Positions 25,939-35,148 are shown, numbered from the stretch's first letter. The stretch: DNA of 64,000 nucleotides from Xanthomonas pisi DSM 18956 (GCF_001010415.1 NZ_JPLE01000020.1:17178-81177), one strand, 5' to 3'. Numbers and translations are program-made. The notes: generated by a model from the sequence alone, not told the origin.

Positions 25939-27879
25939 ATGTGCGGATTGGCAGGAATGCTGCTGGCGTCGCCGCGCTTGCATGGCGAGCAGCTCGATGC
26001 GCTGGTGCGACCGATGGGCGCGGCCCTGCGCCATCGCGGCCCCGACGATGCCGGCACCTGGTGCGATGCGCAGGCAGGTGTGGCATTGGCGCACCAACGG
26101 CTGAGCATCCTGGATCTGTCGCCGCTGGGCCATCAGCCGATGCGCTCGGCCGACGGCCGCTACGTGCTGGCCTATAACGGCGAGGTCTACAACTTTGCGC
26201 AACTGCGCGCCGCACTGGCCGCGCTGGGGCATCGCTTCCGCGGCCATTCCGATACCGAAGTGCTGCTGGCGGCGGTCGTGGAGTGGGGGCTGGACGACAC
26301 CCTGAGCCGCTGCAACGGCATGTTCGCCATCGCGCTCTGGGACGCGCGCGACAACTGCCTGTTCCTGGCGCGCGACCGAGTCGGCAAGAAACCGCTGTAT
26401 TACGGCTGGGCCGGCGACACGCTGGTGTTCGGTTCCGAACTCAAGGCGTTGTGGCAGCACCCGGACTTCGACAACGGCGTGGATCGCGATGCGCTGACCT
26501 TGCTGCTGCGGCTGGGCTATATCCCGGCGCCGGCCTGCATCCACGAGCGCACCTTCAAGCTGATGCCTGGCCGGGTGCTGCGGCTGGATGCGCAGACCGT
26601 GGCGGCCGGCGCGGCCGCGCATCGCCCCGACCAGGCGCAACAGCCGTTCTGGAATGCGCGCGAGGCGATGCAGCGCGCGCTGGCAGCGCCGTTCACCGGC
26701 AGCGATGCACAGGCCGAAGAGCAACTCGACGCAGTGCTGCGCGATGCGGTGGCGCTGCGCATGGTGGCCGATGTGCCGGTGGGCGTGTTCCTGTCCGGCG
26801 GCACCGACTCGTCCATCGTCACCGCGATGATGCAGGCGCAAAGCAGCCAGCCGGTGCACACCTTCAGCATCGGCTTCGAAGGGTCGCATCACGACGAAGC
26901 GCCGCTGGCGCGCGAAGTGGCCACGCATCTGCACACCGACCACACCGAGCTCTACGTCAGCGGCGCCGACGCGCTGGCAGTGGTGCCGACCCTGCCGGAC
27001 ATGTTCGACGAGCCCTTCGCCGATGCTTCGCAGGTGCCGACCGCACTCGTGGCGCGGCTGGCACGCGGCGGGGTGACCGTGGCGCTGTCCGGCGATGGCG
27101 GCGATGAATTGTTCTTCGGCTATGGGCGCTATCAGCGCGCACTGCGCAACTGGCGCATGCACGGCCTGGTGCCCGGCCCGCTGCGCCGCCTGATGGCGGT
27201 GGCGGCGCGCAGCAATGGCGAATCCTCGCGCACCGGCGGGCTGGCCGCGCTGGTGGCCGAAGCCGGCGCGCGTGGCATTGGCGACATCTACCGCAATCGC
27301 ATTTCGCGCTGGCGCGATCCGGCCGCCGTGGTGCTGGGCGCCACCGAGCCGGACAGTTTCTACAGCCTTGCCGACCCGCTGCACGGCTCCGGCACTCCGG
27401 CCGACGCGATGATGCTGGCCGATTTCGCCGCCTATCTGCCCGACGACCTGCTGTGCAAGGTGGACCGCACCACCATGGCGGTGGGCCTGGAGGCGCGCGC
27501 GCCTCTGCTGGACTGGCGCGTGGCCGAATTCGCCTGGTCCTTGCCGCTGTCGCTCAAGTACCGCGACGGGGTCAGCAAGTACCTGCTCAAGCGCGTGCTG
27601 TGCCGCTACCTGCCCGACCAGATGGTGTATCGAGGCAAGCGCGGCTTCGGCGCGCCGGTCAGCGCGTGGCTGCGTGGCGACCTGCACGGCTGGGCGGACG
27701 ATCTGCTGGCGCACGCCACCCTGGAGCGCGAAGGCGTGTTCGCCGCCGACACCGTGGCCGGGCTCTGGCGCGACTTCAACGGTGGCGAACGCAAATGGCA
27801 TACGCACCTGTGGACGGTGCTGATGTTTCAGGCCTGGCAGGCGCATTGGCGCGCGCAACGCGCGGCCTTGACGCGCTGA
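25939..27879 (+). CDS. asnB: Asparagine synthetase, glutamine-hydrolysing
   Basis: Two-domain enzyme of 646 residues that makes asparagine from aspartate, glutamine and ATP. The N-terminal class II glutaminase domain starts with the nucleophile Cys2 (MCGLAGM), with conserved RGPDDAGTW and SDTEVLL. The C-terminal synthetase domain has the ATP-pyrophosphatase loop FLSGGTDSSIV and the ALSGDGGDELFFGYGRY segment. The long form resembles the asparagine synthetase-like amidotransferases sometimes found in polysaccharide clusters, but no glycan genes adjoin here. It begins 40 bases after the GST. Confidence 0.92.
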   Translation: MCGLAGMLLASPRLHGEQLDALVRPMGAALRHRGPDDAGTWCDAQAGVALAHQRLSILDLSPLGHQPMRSADGRYVLAYNGEVYNFAQLRAALAALGHRFRGHSDTEVLLAAVVEWGLDDTLSRCNGMFAIALWDARDNCLFLARDRVGKKPLYYGWAGDTLVFGSELKALWQHPDFDNGVDRDALTLLLRLGYIPAPACIHERTFKLMPGRVLRLDAQTVAAGAAAHRPDQAQQPFWNAREAMQRALAAPFTGSDAQAEEQLDAVLRDAVALRMVADVPVGVFLSGGTDSSIVTAMMQAQSSQPVHTFSIGFEGSHHDEAPLAREVATHLHTDHTELYVSGADALAVVPTLPDMFDEPFADASQVPTALVARLARGGVTVALSGDGGDELFFGYGRYQRALRNWRMHGLVPGPLRRLMAVAARSNGESSRTGGLAALVAEAGARGIGDIYRNRISRWRDPAAVVLGATEPDSFYSLADPLHGSGTPADAMMLADFAAYLPDDLLCKVDRTTMAVGLEARAPLLDWRVAEFAWSLPLSLKYRDGVSKYLLKRVLCRYLPDQMVYRGKRGFGAPVSAWLRGDLHGWADDLLAHATLEREGVFAADTVAGLWRDFNGGERKWHTHLWTVLMFQAWQAHWRAQRAALTR

Positions 27880-28118
27880 TCCCGGTCACGCGACCCAAGG
27901 CCGTGGTGCAGTGACCGCGCTGCGGCTGCCGGGTTGTTTGCGACGCTTGAAACTGCCGCTCGGACATCCGGCCGGCCAGGGGAGCGCCAGCGCCTTTCGG
28001 GCCGGCACCCCGCCGGTTGCGTGTCCCTGCGGTCGACCGCCCGGCGCCGAACGGCACTTCACCGGCTCTGAGCATCGCGCTGGGTAGGGTGGGGCTCGGT
28101 TTCCACGGAGCGTCCCCC

Positions 28119-28673
28119 ATGAGCAAGATCACCATCGCCGTCCTGGTCGGCAGCCTGCGCGCAGAGTCCTACAACCGTCAGCTGGCGCGCGCACTGGAGC
28201 ACCTGGCCGGCGACAAGGCCGTGTTCGAGTATGTGGAGATCGGCGATATCCCGCTGTACAACCAGGACCGCGACAGCGACTTCCCGGCGCAGGGCACGCG
28301 CCTGAAGCAGCAGATCCGCGCGGCCGATGCGGTGTTGTTCGTCACCCCCGAATACAACCGGTCCATTCCCGGCGTGCTCAAGAACGCCATCGATACCGGC
28401 TCGCGTCCTTACGGCGACAGCGCGTTCAGCGGCAAGCCGGCAGCGGTGGTGGGCATCTCGGTCGGTGCGATCGGCACCGCGACGGCGCAGCAGCATCTGC
28501 GTAACGTGCTGGCCTATCTGAACATGCATGTGCTCGGCCAGCCGGAGGTGTTCCTGCAGTACAAGGACGGCCTGTTCGGCCCGGACGACCAGATCGCCAA
28601 TGCCGACAGCCGCAAGTTCCTGCAGGGCTTCGTCGACGCGTTTGTCGGCCTGGTCGCGCACCTCAAGCACTGA
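28119..28673 (+). CDS. NADPH-dependent FMN reductase (chromate/quinone reductase type)
   Basis: Flavodoxin-fold reductase of 184 residues. The phosphate-binding loop is GSLRAESYNRQLARAL. The flavin-contacting signature is TPEYNRSIPGVLKNAIDTGSRP, which is typical of the YieF/ChrR/ArsH-like family of quinone and chromate reductases. They protect against redox stress by two-electron reduction. The start at 28119 begins with the first beta strand (MSKITIAVLVGS). It is a single gene, upstream of dnaB in the same direction. Confidence 0.9.
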   Translation: MSKITIAVLVGSLRAESYNRQLARALEHLAGDKAVFEYVEIGDIPLYNQDRDSDFPAQGTRLKQQIRAADAVLFVTPEYNRSIPGVLKNAIDTGSRPYGDSAFSGKPAAVVGISVGAIGTATAQQHLRNVLAYLNMHVLGQPEVFLQYKDGLFGPDDQIANADSRKFLQGFVDAFVGLVAHLKH

Positions 28674-28787
28674 GTTGATCACAGCGTTGTGCCGGCCGGT
28701 GCGCTCGCCGGCAGGCTTGGCTGGCGCGCTGAAAGCCAGGCAGGGCAGGGATCGCGGCTGCTGCGACAGTGCTCGCGTACAAGCGTG

Positions 28788-28827
28788 ATGCACTGGCTGT
28801 CCACCAGTTATCCACAGAGTTGTGCAT
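28788..28827. promoter_or_regulatory. DnaA box inside an inverted repeat upstream of dnaB
   Basis: TTATCCACA at 28808-28816 is a perfect consensus DnaA box. It sits at the centre of a wider inverted repeat (ATGCAC at 28788, GTGCAT at 28822). It begins 85 bases before the dnaB start codon. DnaA control of a replication gene is plausible but inferred. Confidence 0.6.
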
Positions 28828-28892
28828 GGTCGTCGGCGCCGTCGATGACTATGCTTCCTGCCCTCGTCTCCCCGCGTCAGGTTTGTCTGTCC

Positions 28893-30323
28893 ATGTCCGC
28901 TCGTCCTGGTTTCCGTTCCAAGCGCAATCGCGATCGCGACGACGACGATTACGATCGTCCCGAGCCGCGGATTGACCAGTTGCGCGTGCCACCGCATTCG
29001 GTCGAGGCCGAGCAGGCGGTACTCGGCGGGCTGATGCTGGCGCCGGATGCGTTCGACCGGGTCAACGACCAGCTCACCGAAAACGACTTCTATCGACGCG
29101 ACCATCGGCTGATCTACCGCGCGATTCGCGAATTGAACGAGAAGGATCGCCCGTTCGATGCGGTGACGCTGGGCGAGTGGTTCGAATCGCAGGGCAAGCT
29201 GGAGCAGGTCGGCGATGGCGCCTACCTGATCGAGCTGGCCAGCACCACGCCGTCTGCCGCCAATATCGCCGCATATGCGGAAATCGTCCGCGACAAGGCG
29301 GTGCTGCGGCAGCTGATCGAGGTGGGCACCACCATCGTCAACGACGGTTTTCAGCCGGAAGGCCGCGAGAGCGTGGAGCTGCTGTCGGCCGCGGAAAAGG
29401 CGGTGTTCAAGATTGCCGAGGCCGGTGCGCGCGGACGTACCGATTTCGTGGCGATGCCGGGCGCATTGAAGGACGCGTTCGAAGAGCTGCGCAACCGTTT
29501 CGAAAACGGCGGCAACATCACCGGTCTGCCTACCGGCTACACCGACTTCGACGCGATGACCGCCGGCCTGCAGCCGACCGACCTGATCATCCTGGCCGCG
29601 CGTCCGGCGATGGGCAAGACCACCTTCGCGCTGAACATTGCCGAGTACGCCGCGATCAAGTCCAAGAAGGGCGTGGCGGTGTTTTCGATGGAAATGTCGG
29701 CCTCGCAGCTGGCGATGCGTCTGATCTCTTCCAATGGCCGCATCAATGCGCAGCGCCTGCGCACCGGTGCGCTGGAAGACGAGGATTGGGCGCGCGTGAC
29801 CGGCGCGATCAAGATGCTGAAGGAAACCAAGATCTTCATCGACGATACGCCTGGCGTGTCGCCGGAAGTGCTGCGCTCCAAGTGCCGCCGGCTCAAGCGC
29901 GAACACGACCTGGGTCTGATCGTGATCGACTACCTGCAGCTGATGTCGGTGCCGGGCAACAGCGAAAACCGCGCGACCGAAATTTCGGAAATCTCGCGTG
30001 GTCTCAAAGGGTTGGCCAAGGAGCTCAACGTGCCGGTGATCGCGCTGTCGCAGCTCAACCGCTCGCTGGAAACGCGCACCGACAAGCGCCCGGTGATGGC
30101 CGACCTGCGCGAATCCGGCGCGATCGAGCAGGACGCGGACATGATCGTCTTCATCTACCGCGACGATTACTACAACAAGGAAAATTCGCCGGACAAGGGC
30201 CTGGCCGAGATCATCATCGGCAAGCACCGTGGCGGCCCGACCGGGGCGTGCAAGCTCAAGTTCTTCGGCGAATACACCCGCTTCGACAATCTGGCGCACG
30301 ATTCGGTGGGTAGCTTCGAGTAG
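28893..30323 (+). CDS. dnaB: Replicative DNA helicase
   Basis: Hexameric ring helicase that unwinds DNA ahead of the replication fork. The 476-residue protein opens with a basic/acidic tail (RSKRNRDRDDDDYDR). Next comes the N-terminal collar domain (PPHSVEAEQAVLGGLML) and the RecA-like motor domain. Walker A reads ARPAMGKTTFALN and Walker B LIVIDYLQLM, followed by the conserved LSQLNRSLE and GKHRGGPTG arginine-finger region. The ATG at 28893 was chosen as the last start before the conserved tail; upstream in-frame starts exist. A DnaA box lies upstream. Confidence 0.96.
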   Translation: MSARPGFRSKRNRDRDDDDYDRPEPRIDQLRVPPHSVEAEQAVLGGLMLAPDAFDRVNDQLTENDFYRRDHRLIYRAIRELNEKDRPFDAVTLGEWFESQGKLEQVGDGAYLIELASTTPSAANIAAYAEIVRDKAVLRQLIEVGTTIVNDGFQPEGRESVELLSAAEKAVFKIAEAGARGRTDFVAMPGALKDAFEELRNRFENGGNITGLPTGYTDFDAMTAGLQPTDLIILAARPAMGKTTFALNIAEYAAIKSKKGVAVFSMEMSASQLAMRLISSNGRINAQRLRTGALEDEDWARVTGAIKMLKETKIFIDDTPGVSPEVLRSKCRRLKREHDLGLIVIDYLQLMSVPGNSENRATEISEISRGLKGLAKELNVPVIALSQLNRSLETRTDKRPVMADLRESGAIEQDADMIVFIYRDDYYNKENSPDKGLAEIIIGKHRGGPTGACKLKFFGEYTRFDNLAHDSVGSFE

Positions 30324-30565
30324 CTGCCGTGCGACCGCTGCAGGCGCTCGTCAGTAGGCCTGGCCGGCAGTGGCGCGGCCATGGCGCCACACCGCATCGG
30401 CGATCGCGCAAGCAGCCGGCAGCGCCTGTGCAATCCATTGCGAGGCAACGTCGGTCCACGCGCATCGCAAGCCGATGCGCCCGCACCTCATAGCGAGCGG
30501 GCATCGCACCATCGTTGCGTTCGCTGGCTTATGCTGCGCAGCCTCACCGCCGTTGCCGAGTTCGC

Positions 30566-31984
30566 ATGTCTCACGCCATCGTCTGGTTCCGTCGCGATCT
30601 GCGTCTGCAGGACAACCCGGCCCTGCGTGCCGCGCTCGATGCCGGGCATGACCCGATTCCGCTCTACATCGACGCACCGCACGAAGAAGGCGAGTGGGCG
30701 CCAGGCGCGGCCTCGCGCAGCTGGCGGCATCGCTCGCTGGCGGCGCTGGACAACGCGCTGCAGGCGCTGGGGAGCGGCCTGGTCGTGCGTGCCGGCGATA
30801 GCGCGCAGGTGCTGGATGAGGTGATCGCGCAGACCGGCGCGGTGGCGGTGTACTGGAACCGCAAATACGAACCGGCCACCCAGCCGCGCGATGCGCAGAT
30901 CAAGCGCAGCCTGCGTGAGCGCGGCATCGAGGTACAAAGCTGCAATTCTGCGCTGCTGTTCGAGCCCTGGCAGTTGTCCACCCAGCAAGGTGGCCCGTAC
31001 AAGGTATTTACCCCGTTCTGGCGCAACGCGCTGACCCAGCTGCAATTGCCCGCCGCGGTGCCTGCGCCGCGCAGCTTGCCGCCGTTGCCGGCAGCGCTGA
31101 AAACCGTTGCGCTGGAGTCGCTGGCCTTGCTGCCGCGCCTGAACTGGGACCACGGGTTCTGGGAGCACTGGCAGCCCGGTGAGGCCGGCGCGCATGAAAT
31201 GCTGGAGATCTTCAGCGACGGTGCGCTCAACGGGTATCGCGAAAACCGCGACCGTCCCGATCGCGTCGGTACCTCGCAGCTATCGCCGCACCTGCACTTC
31301 GGCGAAATCGCACCGTGGCGCATCGCCGGCACGCTGGACGCGCAGCGCAATGCGCGCAATGGTGCCGAGATCGATGGCTATATCCGCCAATTGGGCTGGC
31401 GCGATTTTTCGTATCACCTGCTGCATCACTTTCCCGACACCACCAACCAGAATCTCAACCCGCGCTTCGAAGGGTTCGACTGGGCCAAGGCCGATCCGGT
31501 TGCGCTGCAGGCCTGGCAACGCGGCCGCACCGGCATTCCGATCGTCGATGCCGGCATGCGTCAGCTCTGGCACACCGGCTGGATGCACAACCGCGTGCGC
31601 ATGATCGTGGCCAGTCTGCTGTGCAAGCACTTGCGCGTGCACTGGATCGAAGGCGCGCGCTGGTTCTGGGACACGCTGGTGGATGCGGACCTGGCCAACA
31701 ACACCATGGGCTGGCAATGGGTGGCCGGCACCGGTGCCGATGCCGCACCGTATTTCCGCGTGTTCAACCCGGTGACGCAGTCGGAAAAATTCGATCCGCA
31801 GGCCGCGTACATCACGCGCTGGGTGCCCGAGCTCGGCAGGCTCGCGGTGAAGGAACGCTTTGCCCCCTGGCTGCACCCGTTGTCGCTCGCGCGCCTGGCA
31901 CCGGAGTATCCGCGCACACCGATCATCGGTCTGGCAGAAGGGCGTGATGCGGCGTTGGCTGCATATGCAAAGACAAAGGGCTGA
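30566..31984 (+). CDS. phrB: Deoxyribodipyrimidine photolyase
   Basis: Blue-light-driven FAD enzyme that repairs cyclobutane pyrimidine dimers. The 472-residue protein begins with the photolyase N-domain (IVWFRRDLRLQDNPAL), which holds the antenna chromophore. The FAD domain shows TSQLSPHLHFGEI, GRTGIPIVDAGMRQLWHTGWMHNRVRM and the DADLANNTMGWQWVAG signature of class I CPD photolyases. The start at 30566 gives the canonical MSHAIVWFRRDLR. It lies 242 bases after dnaB, with no gene seen between. Confidence 0.95.
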   Translation: MSHAIVWFRRDLRLQDNPALRAALDAGHDPIPLYIDAPHEEGEWAPGAASRSWRHRSLAALDNALQALGSGLVVRAGDSAQVLDEVIAQTGAVAVYWNRKYEPATQPRDAQIKRSLRERGIEVQSCNSALLFEPWQLSTQQGGPYKVFTPFWRNALTQLQLPAAVPAPRSLPPLPAALKTVALESLALLPRLNWDHGFWEHWQPGEAGAHEMLEIFSDGALNGYRENRDRPDRVGTSQLSPHLHFGEIAPWRIAGTLDAQRNARNGAEIDGYIRQLGWRDFSYHLLHHFPDTTNQNLNPRFEGFDWAKADPVALQAWQRGRTGIPIVDAGMRQLWHTGWMHNRVRMIVASLLCKHLRVHWIEGARWFWDTLVDADLANNTMGWQWVAGTGADAAPYFRVFNPVTQSEKFDPQAAYITRWVPELGRLAVKERFAPWLHPLSLARLAPEYPRTPIIGLAEGRDAALAAYAKTKG

Positions 31985-32249
31985 CTGCAGCGCCCCTGCC
32001 AGTGCGCGCCGATATGTTTTTTTTTGCTGATACCTCGCGCCACGGGCGCGTCTTCGATGCGGCCATCTGGCGGTGCAGGCAGAGGTCGTTTTCGTCCTGT
32101 TTTCGCGTGTGATTGCCGAAAACGTTTTCCTGAATGGACGTCTATCCGCGCGGCGGCGACGGCCGGTTTCATCATGCGCCAGTCGCGTTGGTCTGTTTAT
32201 CCTCGCCGACACGATTGAGCGCCGGATGTTCCGGCCACAGGAGAACACC

Positions 32250-32975
32250 ATGTCCCCAGCAGCCACCAAGAGTCTCGCCGTTGCCCTGGCCAGCGCCATC
32301 GCGCTGTCCGCCTGCGCCACCGGGGGCTCGTATGTGCAGCGCGATCAATATGGCGACCAGACGCAGCAACAGAACCGGACCGGCCGCAATGCGCTGATCG
32401 GCACCGCGATCGGTGTGGCTGCCGGTCTGCTCACCGGCGACAGCGCCACCGAGCGTCGTCAGCACGCGATGGTCGGCGCCGGCATCGGCGCGCTCAGCGG
32501 CGCGGCGATTGGCCAGTACCAGGACCGTCAGGAACGTGCGTTGCGCGAGCGCACCGCCAACACCGGTATCGACGTGCAGCGCCAGGGCGACAACATCACC
32601 TTGAACCTGCCCGACGGCATCACCTTCGACTTCGGCAAGTCTGCGTTGAAGCCGCAGTTCTATGGCGCGCTCAATGGCGTGGCATCGACCTTGCGCGAGT
32701 ACAACCAGACCATGGTGGAAGTGGTGGGTCATACCGATAGCGTCGGCAGCGATGCGGTGAACCAGCGCCTGTCCGAAGAACGTGCCGGCGCAGTTGCACA
32801 GTATCTGACCGCACAGGGCGTGCAGCGCGAGCGCATGGAAACCATGGGCGCCGGCAAGCGCTATCCGATTGCCGACAACAGCACCGACGCCGGCCGCGCG
32901 CAGAATCGTCGCGTCGAAATCCGTCTGATTCCGTTGCGTGCCGAAGGCGCTGCCAGCAATACCGGCATGCGTTGA
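32250..32975 (+). CDS. OmpA-family lipoprotein with glycine zipper (YiaD-like)
   Basis: A 241-residue outer-membrane lipoprotein. The signal peptide ends in lipobox ALSACATG. A glycine-zipper stretch (ALIGTAIGVAAGLLTG ... GAGIGALSGAAIGQY) inserts in the membrane. The C-terminal OmpA-like domain binds peptidoglycan: FDFGKSALKPQF, the core VVGHTDSVGSDAVNQRLSEERA, and NRRVEIRLIP. The start ATG at 32250 has ACAGGAGAACACC just upstream. It is a single gene with a strong terminator. It probably tethers the outer membrane to the cell wall. Confidence 0.93.
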   Translation: MSPAATKSLAVALASAIALSACATGGSYVQRDQYGDQTQQQNRTGRNALIGTAIGVAAGLLTGDSATERRQHAMVGAGIGALSGAAIGQYQDRQERALRERTANTGIDVQRQGDNITLNLPDGITFDFGKSALKPQFYGALNGVASTLREYNQTMVEVVGHTDSVGSDAVNQRLSEERAGAVAQYLTAQGVQRERMETMGAGKRYPIADNSTDAGRAQNRRVEIRLIPLRAEGAASNTGMR

Positions 32976-33026
32976 TGTGATGCGTTGAATTGTGGCGAGT
33001 TGATTGACTGACTCGCGATGTATCGA

Positions 33027-33056
33027 AAAACAGGCCGCGAAAGCGGCCTGTTTTTA
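33027..33056 (+). terminator. Rho-independent terminator of OmpA-like gene
   Basis: AAAAACAGGCCGC, GAAA, GCGGCCTGTTTTT: a perfect 13-bp stem closed by a GNRA tetraloop and based on A/T runs. Confidence 0.92.
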
Positions 33057-33195
33057 TGATCCATGGTTTGTTGATCAAGAGCGGTAACCCAATCGCTTCG
33101 GTATAGAGCGGCTGGTCTGCACGACTTGAATTCTCGAACCTTCTTACCCTATCGACTGCTGCACCACAGAGCGGCGGATCTGCGACGTGGCAGCA

Positions 33196-33302
33196 GGGCC
33201 CTTGCCCGCCCACCATCGCGGGACACGCTGCAAGTACGTCCATGTAAGCTCTAGCGCGGCATCCATGCCGCTTAAGGTCCCGCGACGGTGGGCGGCCAAG
33301 GA
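33196..33302. repeat. Dispersed structured repeat, copy in reverse orientation
   Basis: On the minus strand this reads the palindrome GCGGCATGGATGCCGC (33256-33271), a 29-base spacer, then GTGTCCCGCGA (33216-33226) and a GGTGGGCGGGCAAGGGCCC tail. A second CCCGCGACGGTGGGCGG copy at 33279-33295, in opposite orientation, makes the region foldable into a large hairpin. A forward copy is at 33496-33551. The surrounding 33061-33759 spacer holds no convincing gene. Confidence 0.7.
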
Positions 33303-33495
33303 CCAGTCGAGATGGTCGGTGTGCAGGGTGCAGGGTGCAGGCAATGCATGATGTACGTTGTTCGGATACAGCGCGTCCGATCAGTTTTCCGACGCGGATC
33401 ATCTTCCTAGCGCAGGCCGAGCGACGGACGAGCATTTAAAAAAACAACCGATCAATTTACTGGTGCGGTGTCCTCACCGATTGCGGGACCGTGTG

Positions 33496-33551
33496 GCGGC
33501 ATGGATGCCGCCACCGAGCCTCCAAGGACGGATTCACGGCGTGTCCCGCGA
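33496..33551. repeat. Dispersed structured repeat, copy in forward orientation
   Basis: The palindrome GCGGCATGGATGCCGC (33496-33511), a 29-base spacer, then GTGTCCCGCGA (33541-33551). The palindrome and the second block are exactly conserved, and the spacer length is identical, compared with the reverse copy at 33216-33271. The spacer sequence has diverged. This looks like an RNA- or DNA-structured intergenic repeat family. Confidence 0.7.
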
Positions 33552-33685
33552 GCGGTGAGTGCACCGCGCACTCGATTAACTAAGCTTTTGATCTAAATAG
33601 TTGCGGAATTCTGCGCCACTCAAAGGCTTGGCTCTGTATTGCTTTGATGCAGCCACATCGGCAGTCAACTATCGCTCGCAGACGT

Positions 33686-33731
33686 ACCCTCATCCGCCCT
33701 TCGGGCACCTTCTCCCGAGGGGAGAAGGGGG
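33686..33731. repeat. Dispersed palindromic repeat (ACCCTCATCCGCCCTTCGGG type)
   Basis: The element contains two small hairpins: GCCCTTCGGGC and CCTTCTCC..GGAGAAGG. The first 44 bases recur exactly, in reverse orientation, at 60229-60272. Elements of this kind are scattered in proteobacterial genomes. It lies 29 bases downstream of the LysR gene stop. Confidence 0.8.
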
Positions 33732-33759
33732 CTCCGTTGAGGGAATTTTTGATTCGGTA

Positions 33760-34794
33760 TTACGCCGTGACGTTTTCCAGAATGCGTTTGCCCTCGGCAC
33801 GCAGTTCCGCTTCTGCGCCCACTTCGACTTTCGCATCGTTGTCGGCTTTCTGTGCGGCCAGACGGGCCGGACACTGCGCCATCATGTAGTCCGCGTCGAA
33901 GTTCATCCGGGTGACCAGGAAGTCCACGAACGCGCGCACTTTCGGCGACACCAGGCGGCCGCCGGCAAACACCGCATTGAAATCCACTTCCGGCCCGGTC
34001 CAGCCAGCGAGCACGCGGCGCACCAGACCCGATTGCACGAAGGGTTTGGCCATCACATCGCCGGTCAGCAACAGCCCTTCGCCGCATAACACCGCACCGT
34101 TGAGCGCGGCCGGGTCATTGGCCACCATCAGTGGATTGACCGGAAAATCGCGCACATCGCTGCCGTCGCTGAGCGACCAGAAAAAACGGTTGTTGTGCAC
34201 GTTGCGGTTCTTGCGCAGCGCCAGCGTGCGATGGAATTGCAGCTCGTCCGGATGCAGCGGTTCGCCATAGCGTTCGATATACGACGGGCTGGCGAACACC
34301 TGCGTGCGCAGGCTGCCGAGCTTGCGTGCGACCAGGTTGGAATCGGGCAGGGCACCGACGCGCAGTGCCAGATCGGCTTCGCCGCCGATCAGGTCCAGCT
34401 TCTCGTTGCCCAGATGCATATCCAGCTGGATTTCCGGGTATTGCGCGTGGAATTCGCCCAACAGCGGCGCGATCCAGGTGATGCCCAGCGAATACGGCAC
34501 GGTGAAACGCAACCACCCGCGCGGGCCCGATTGCAGTTGCCCCACCGCACTCTCGGCTTCTTCCAGTTCGCGGGCGATGCGCTGGCAATGTTCGTGGTAC
34601 ACCGAGCCGGCTTCGGTCAGCCCGATGCGCCGCGTGGTTCGGTGCAACAGGCGCGCACCCAGGCGCGTCTCCAGTTCCTGCACCTTGCGGCTGACGGTGG
34701 TCTTGGGTAGGCCAAGCGCGTTGGCGGCGGCGATGAAGCTGCCTTGTTCGACCACCTTGACGAAGATCAGGGTGTCGTTGAGATCGTGTGTCAT
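33760..34794 (-). CDS. LysR-family transcriptional regulator of the RND efflux operon
   Basis: A 344-residue regulator. The N-terminal winged helix-turn-helix (residues 1-65) reads LIFVKVVEQGSFIAAANALGLPKTTVSRKVQELETRLGARLLHRTTRR, the standard LysR pattern. The rest is a periplasmic-binding-like co-inducer domain (PSYIERYGEPLHPDELQFHRTLAL). The C-terminus is about 30-40 residues longer than usual, with an Ala/Glu-rich helix. It is divergent from the SDR-RND efflux operon across a 354-base region, which strongly suggests it controls that operon. The inducer is unknown. Confidence 0.9.
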   Translation of the reverse strand: MTHDLNDTLIFVKVVEQGSFIAAANALGLPKTTVSRKVQELETRLGARLLHRTTRRIGLTEAGSVYHEHCQRIARELEEAESAVGQLQSGPRGWLRFTVPYSLGITWIAPLLGEFHAQYPEIQLDMHLGNEKLDLIGGEADLALRVGALPDSNLVARKLGSLRTQVFASPSYIERYGEPLHPDELQFHRTLALRKNRNVHNNRFFWSLSDGSDVRDFPVNPLMVANDPAALNGAVLCGEGLLLTGDVMAKPFVQSGLVRRVLAGWTGPEVDFNAVFAGGRLVSPKVRAFVDFLVTRMNFDADYMMAQCPARLAAQKADNDAKVEVGAEAELRAEGKRILENVTA

Positions 34795-35148
34795 GGCACT
34801 GCCTTCCGGGGGGTCAGGAGGGATTAGACCGCTTACGGGACGATTATTCCCCTAAATCCGGACTAATCAAGTGCTGCTTTGAGGCCTAGCTTATGCGGCA
34901 TCCCTTCTACGCAGGAGCACGGCCATGTGGTTGTGCGATGTCTTCGGCTTGTCCTCCACGTCCCGCAGTGCCATCGAAAGCGCCTTCGATCCGGTGGTTT
35001 CCCCGGCAAGAAGCCCGCGGGCCAGCGTTTCGCGAGGCTTTGCCGTGTCGCCGAAGCGGCAGGCCGGCGGTGCGCCGACACAGCGAACTGGACTGCAGGC
35101 GCGCTGGGCGCAGCGCGGAATTGTCCCGATGTCGGGAGTGAAAGTCCC
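34795..35148. promoter_or_regulatory. Divergent promoter region, LysR gene / RND operon
   Basis: The region holds both promoters. An inverted repeat GATTAG (34822-34827) / CTAATC (34863-34868) in an A/T-richer stretch close to the LysR start is a candidate LysR-type binding site (half-site spacing is larger than the minimal T-N11-A). A 75-codon open frame (34925-35152) ends in an ATGA overlap with the SDR start. It has an AGGAG ahead of its ATG, but its composition is not gene-like. Confidence 0.4.

Noticed and set aside
33144..33344. 66-codon minus-strand frame in the repeat-rich spacer
   Set aside because: It is formed by the dispersed structured repeat; codons cross the palindromic blocks.
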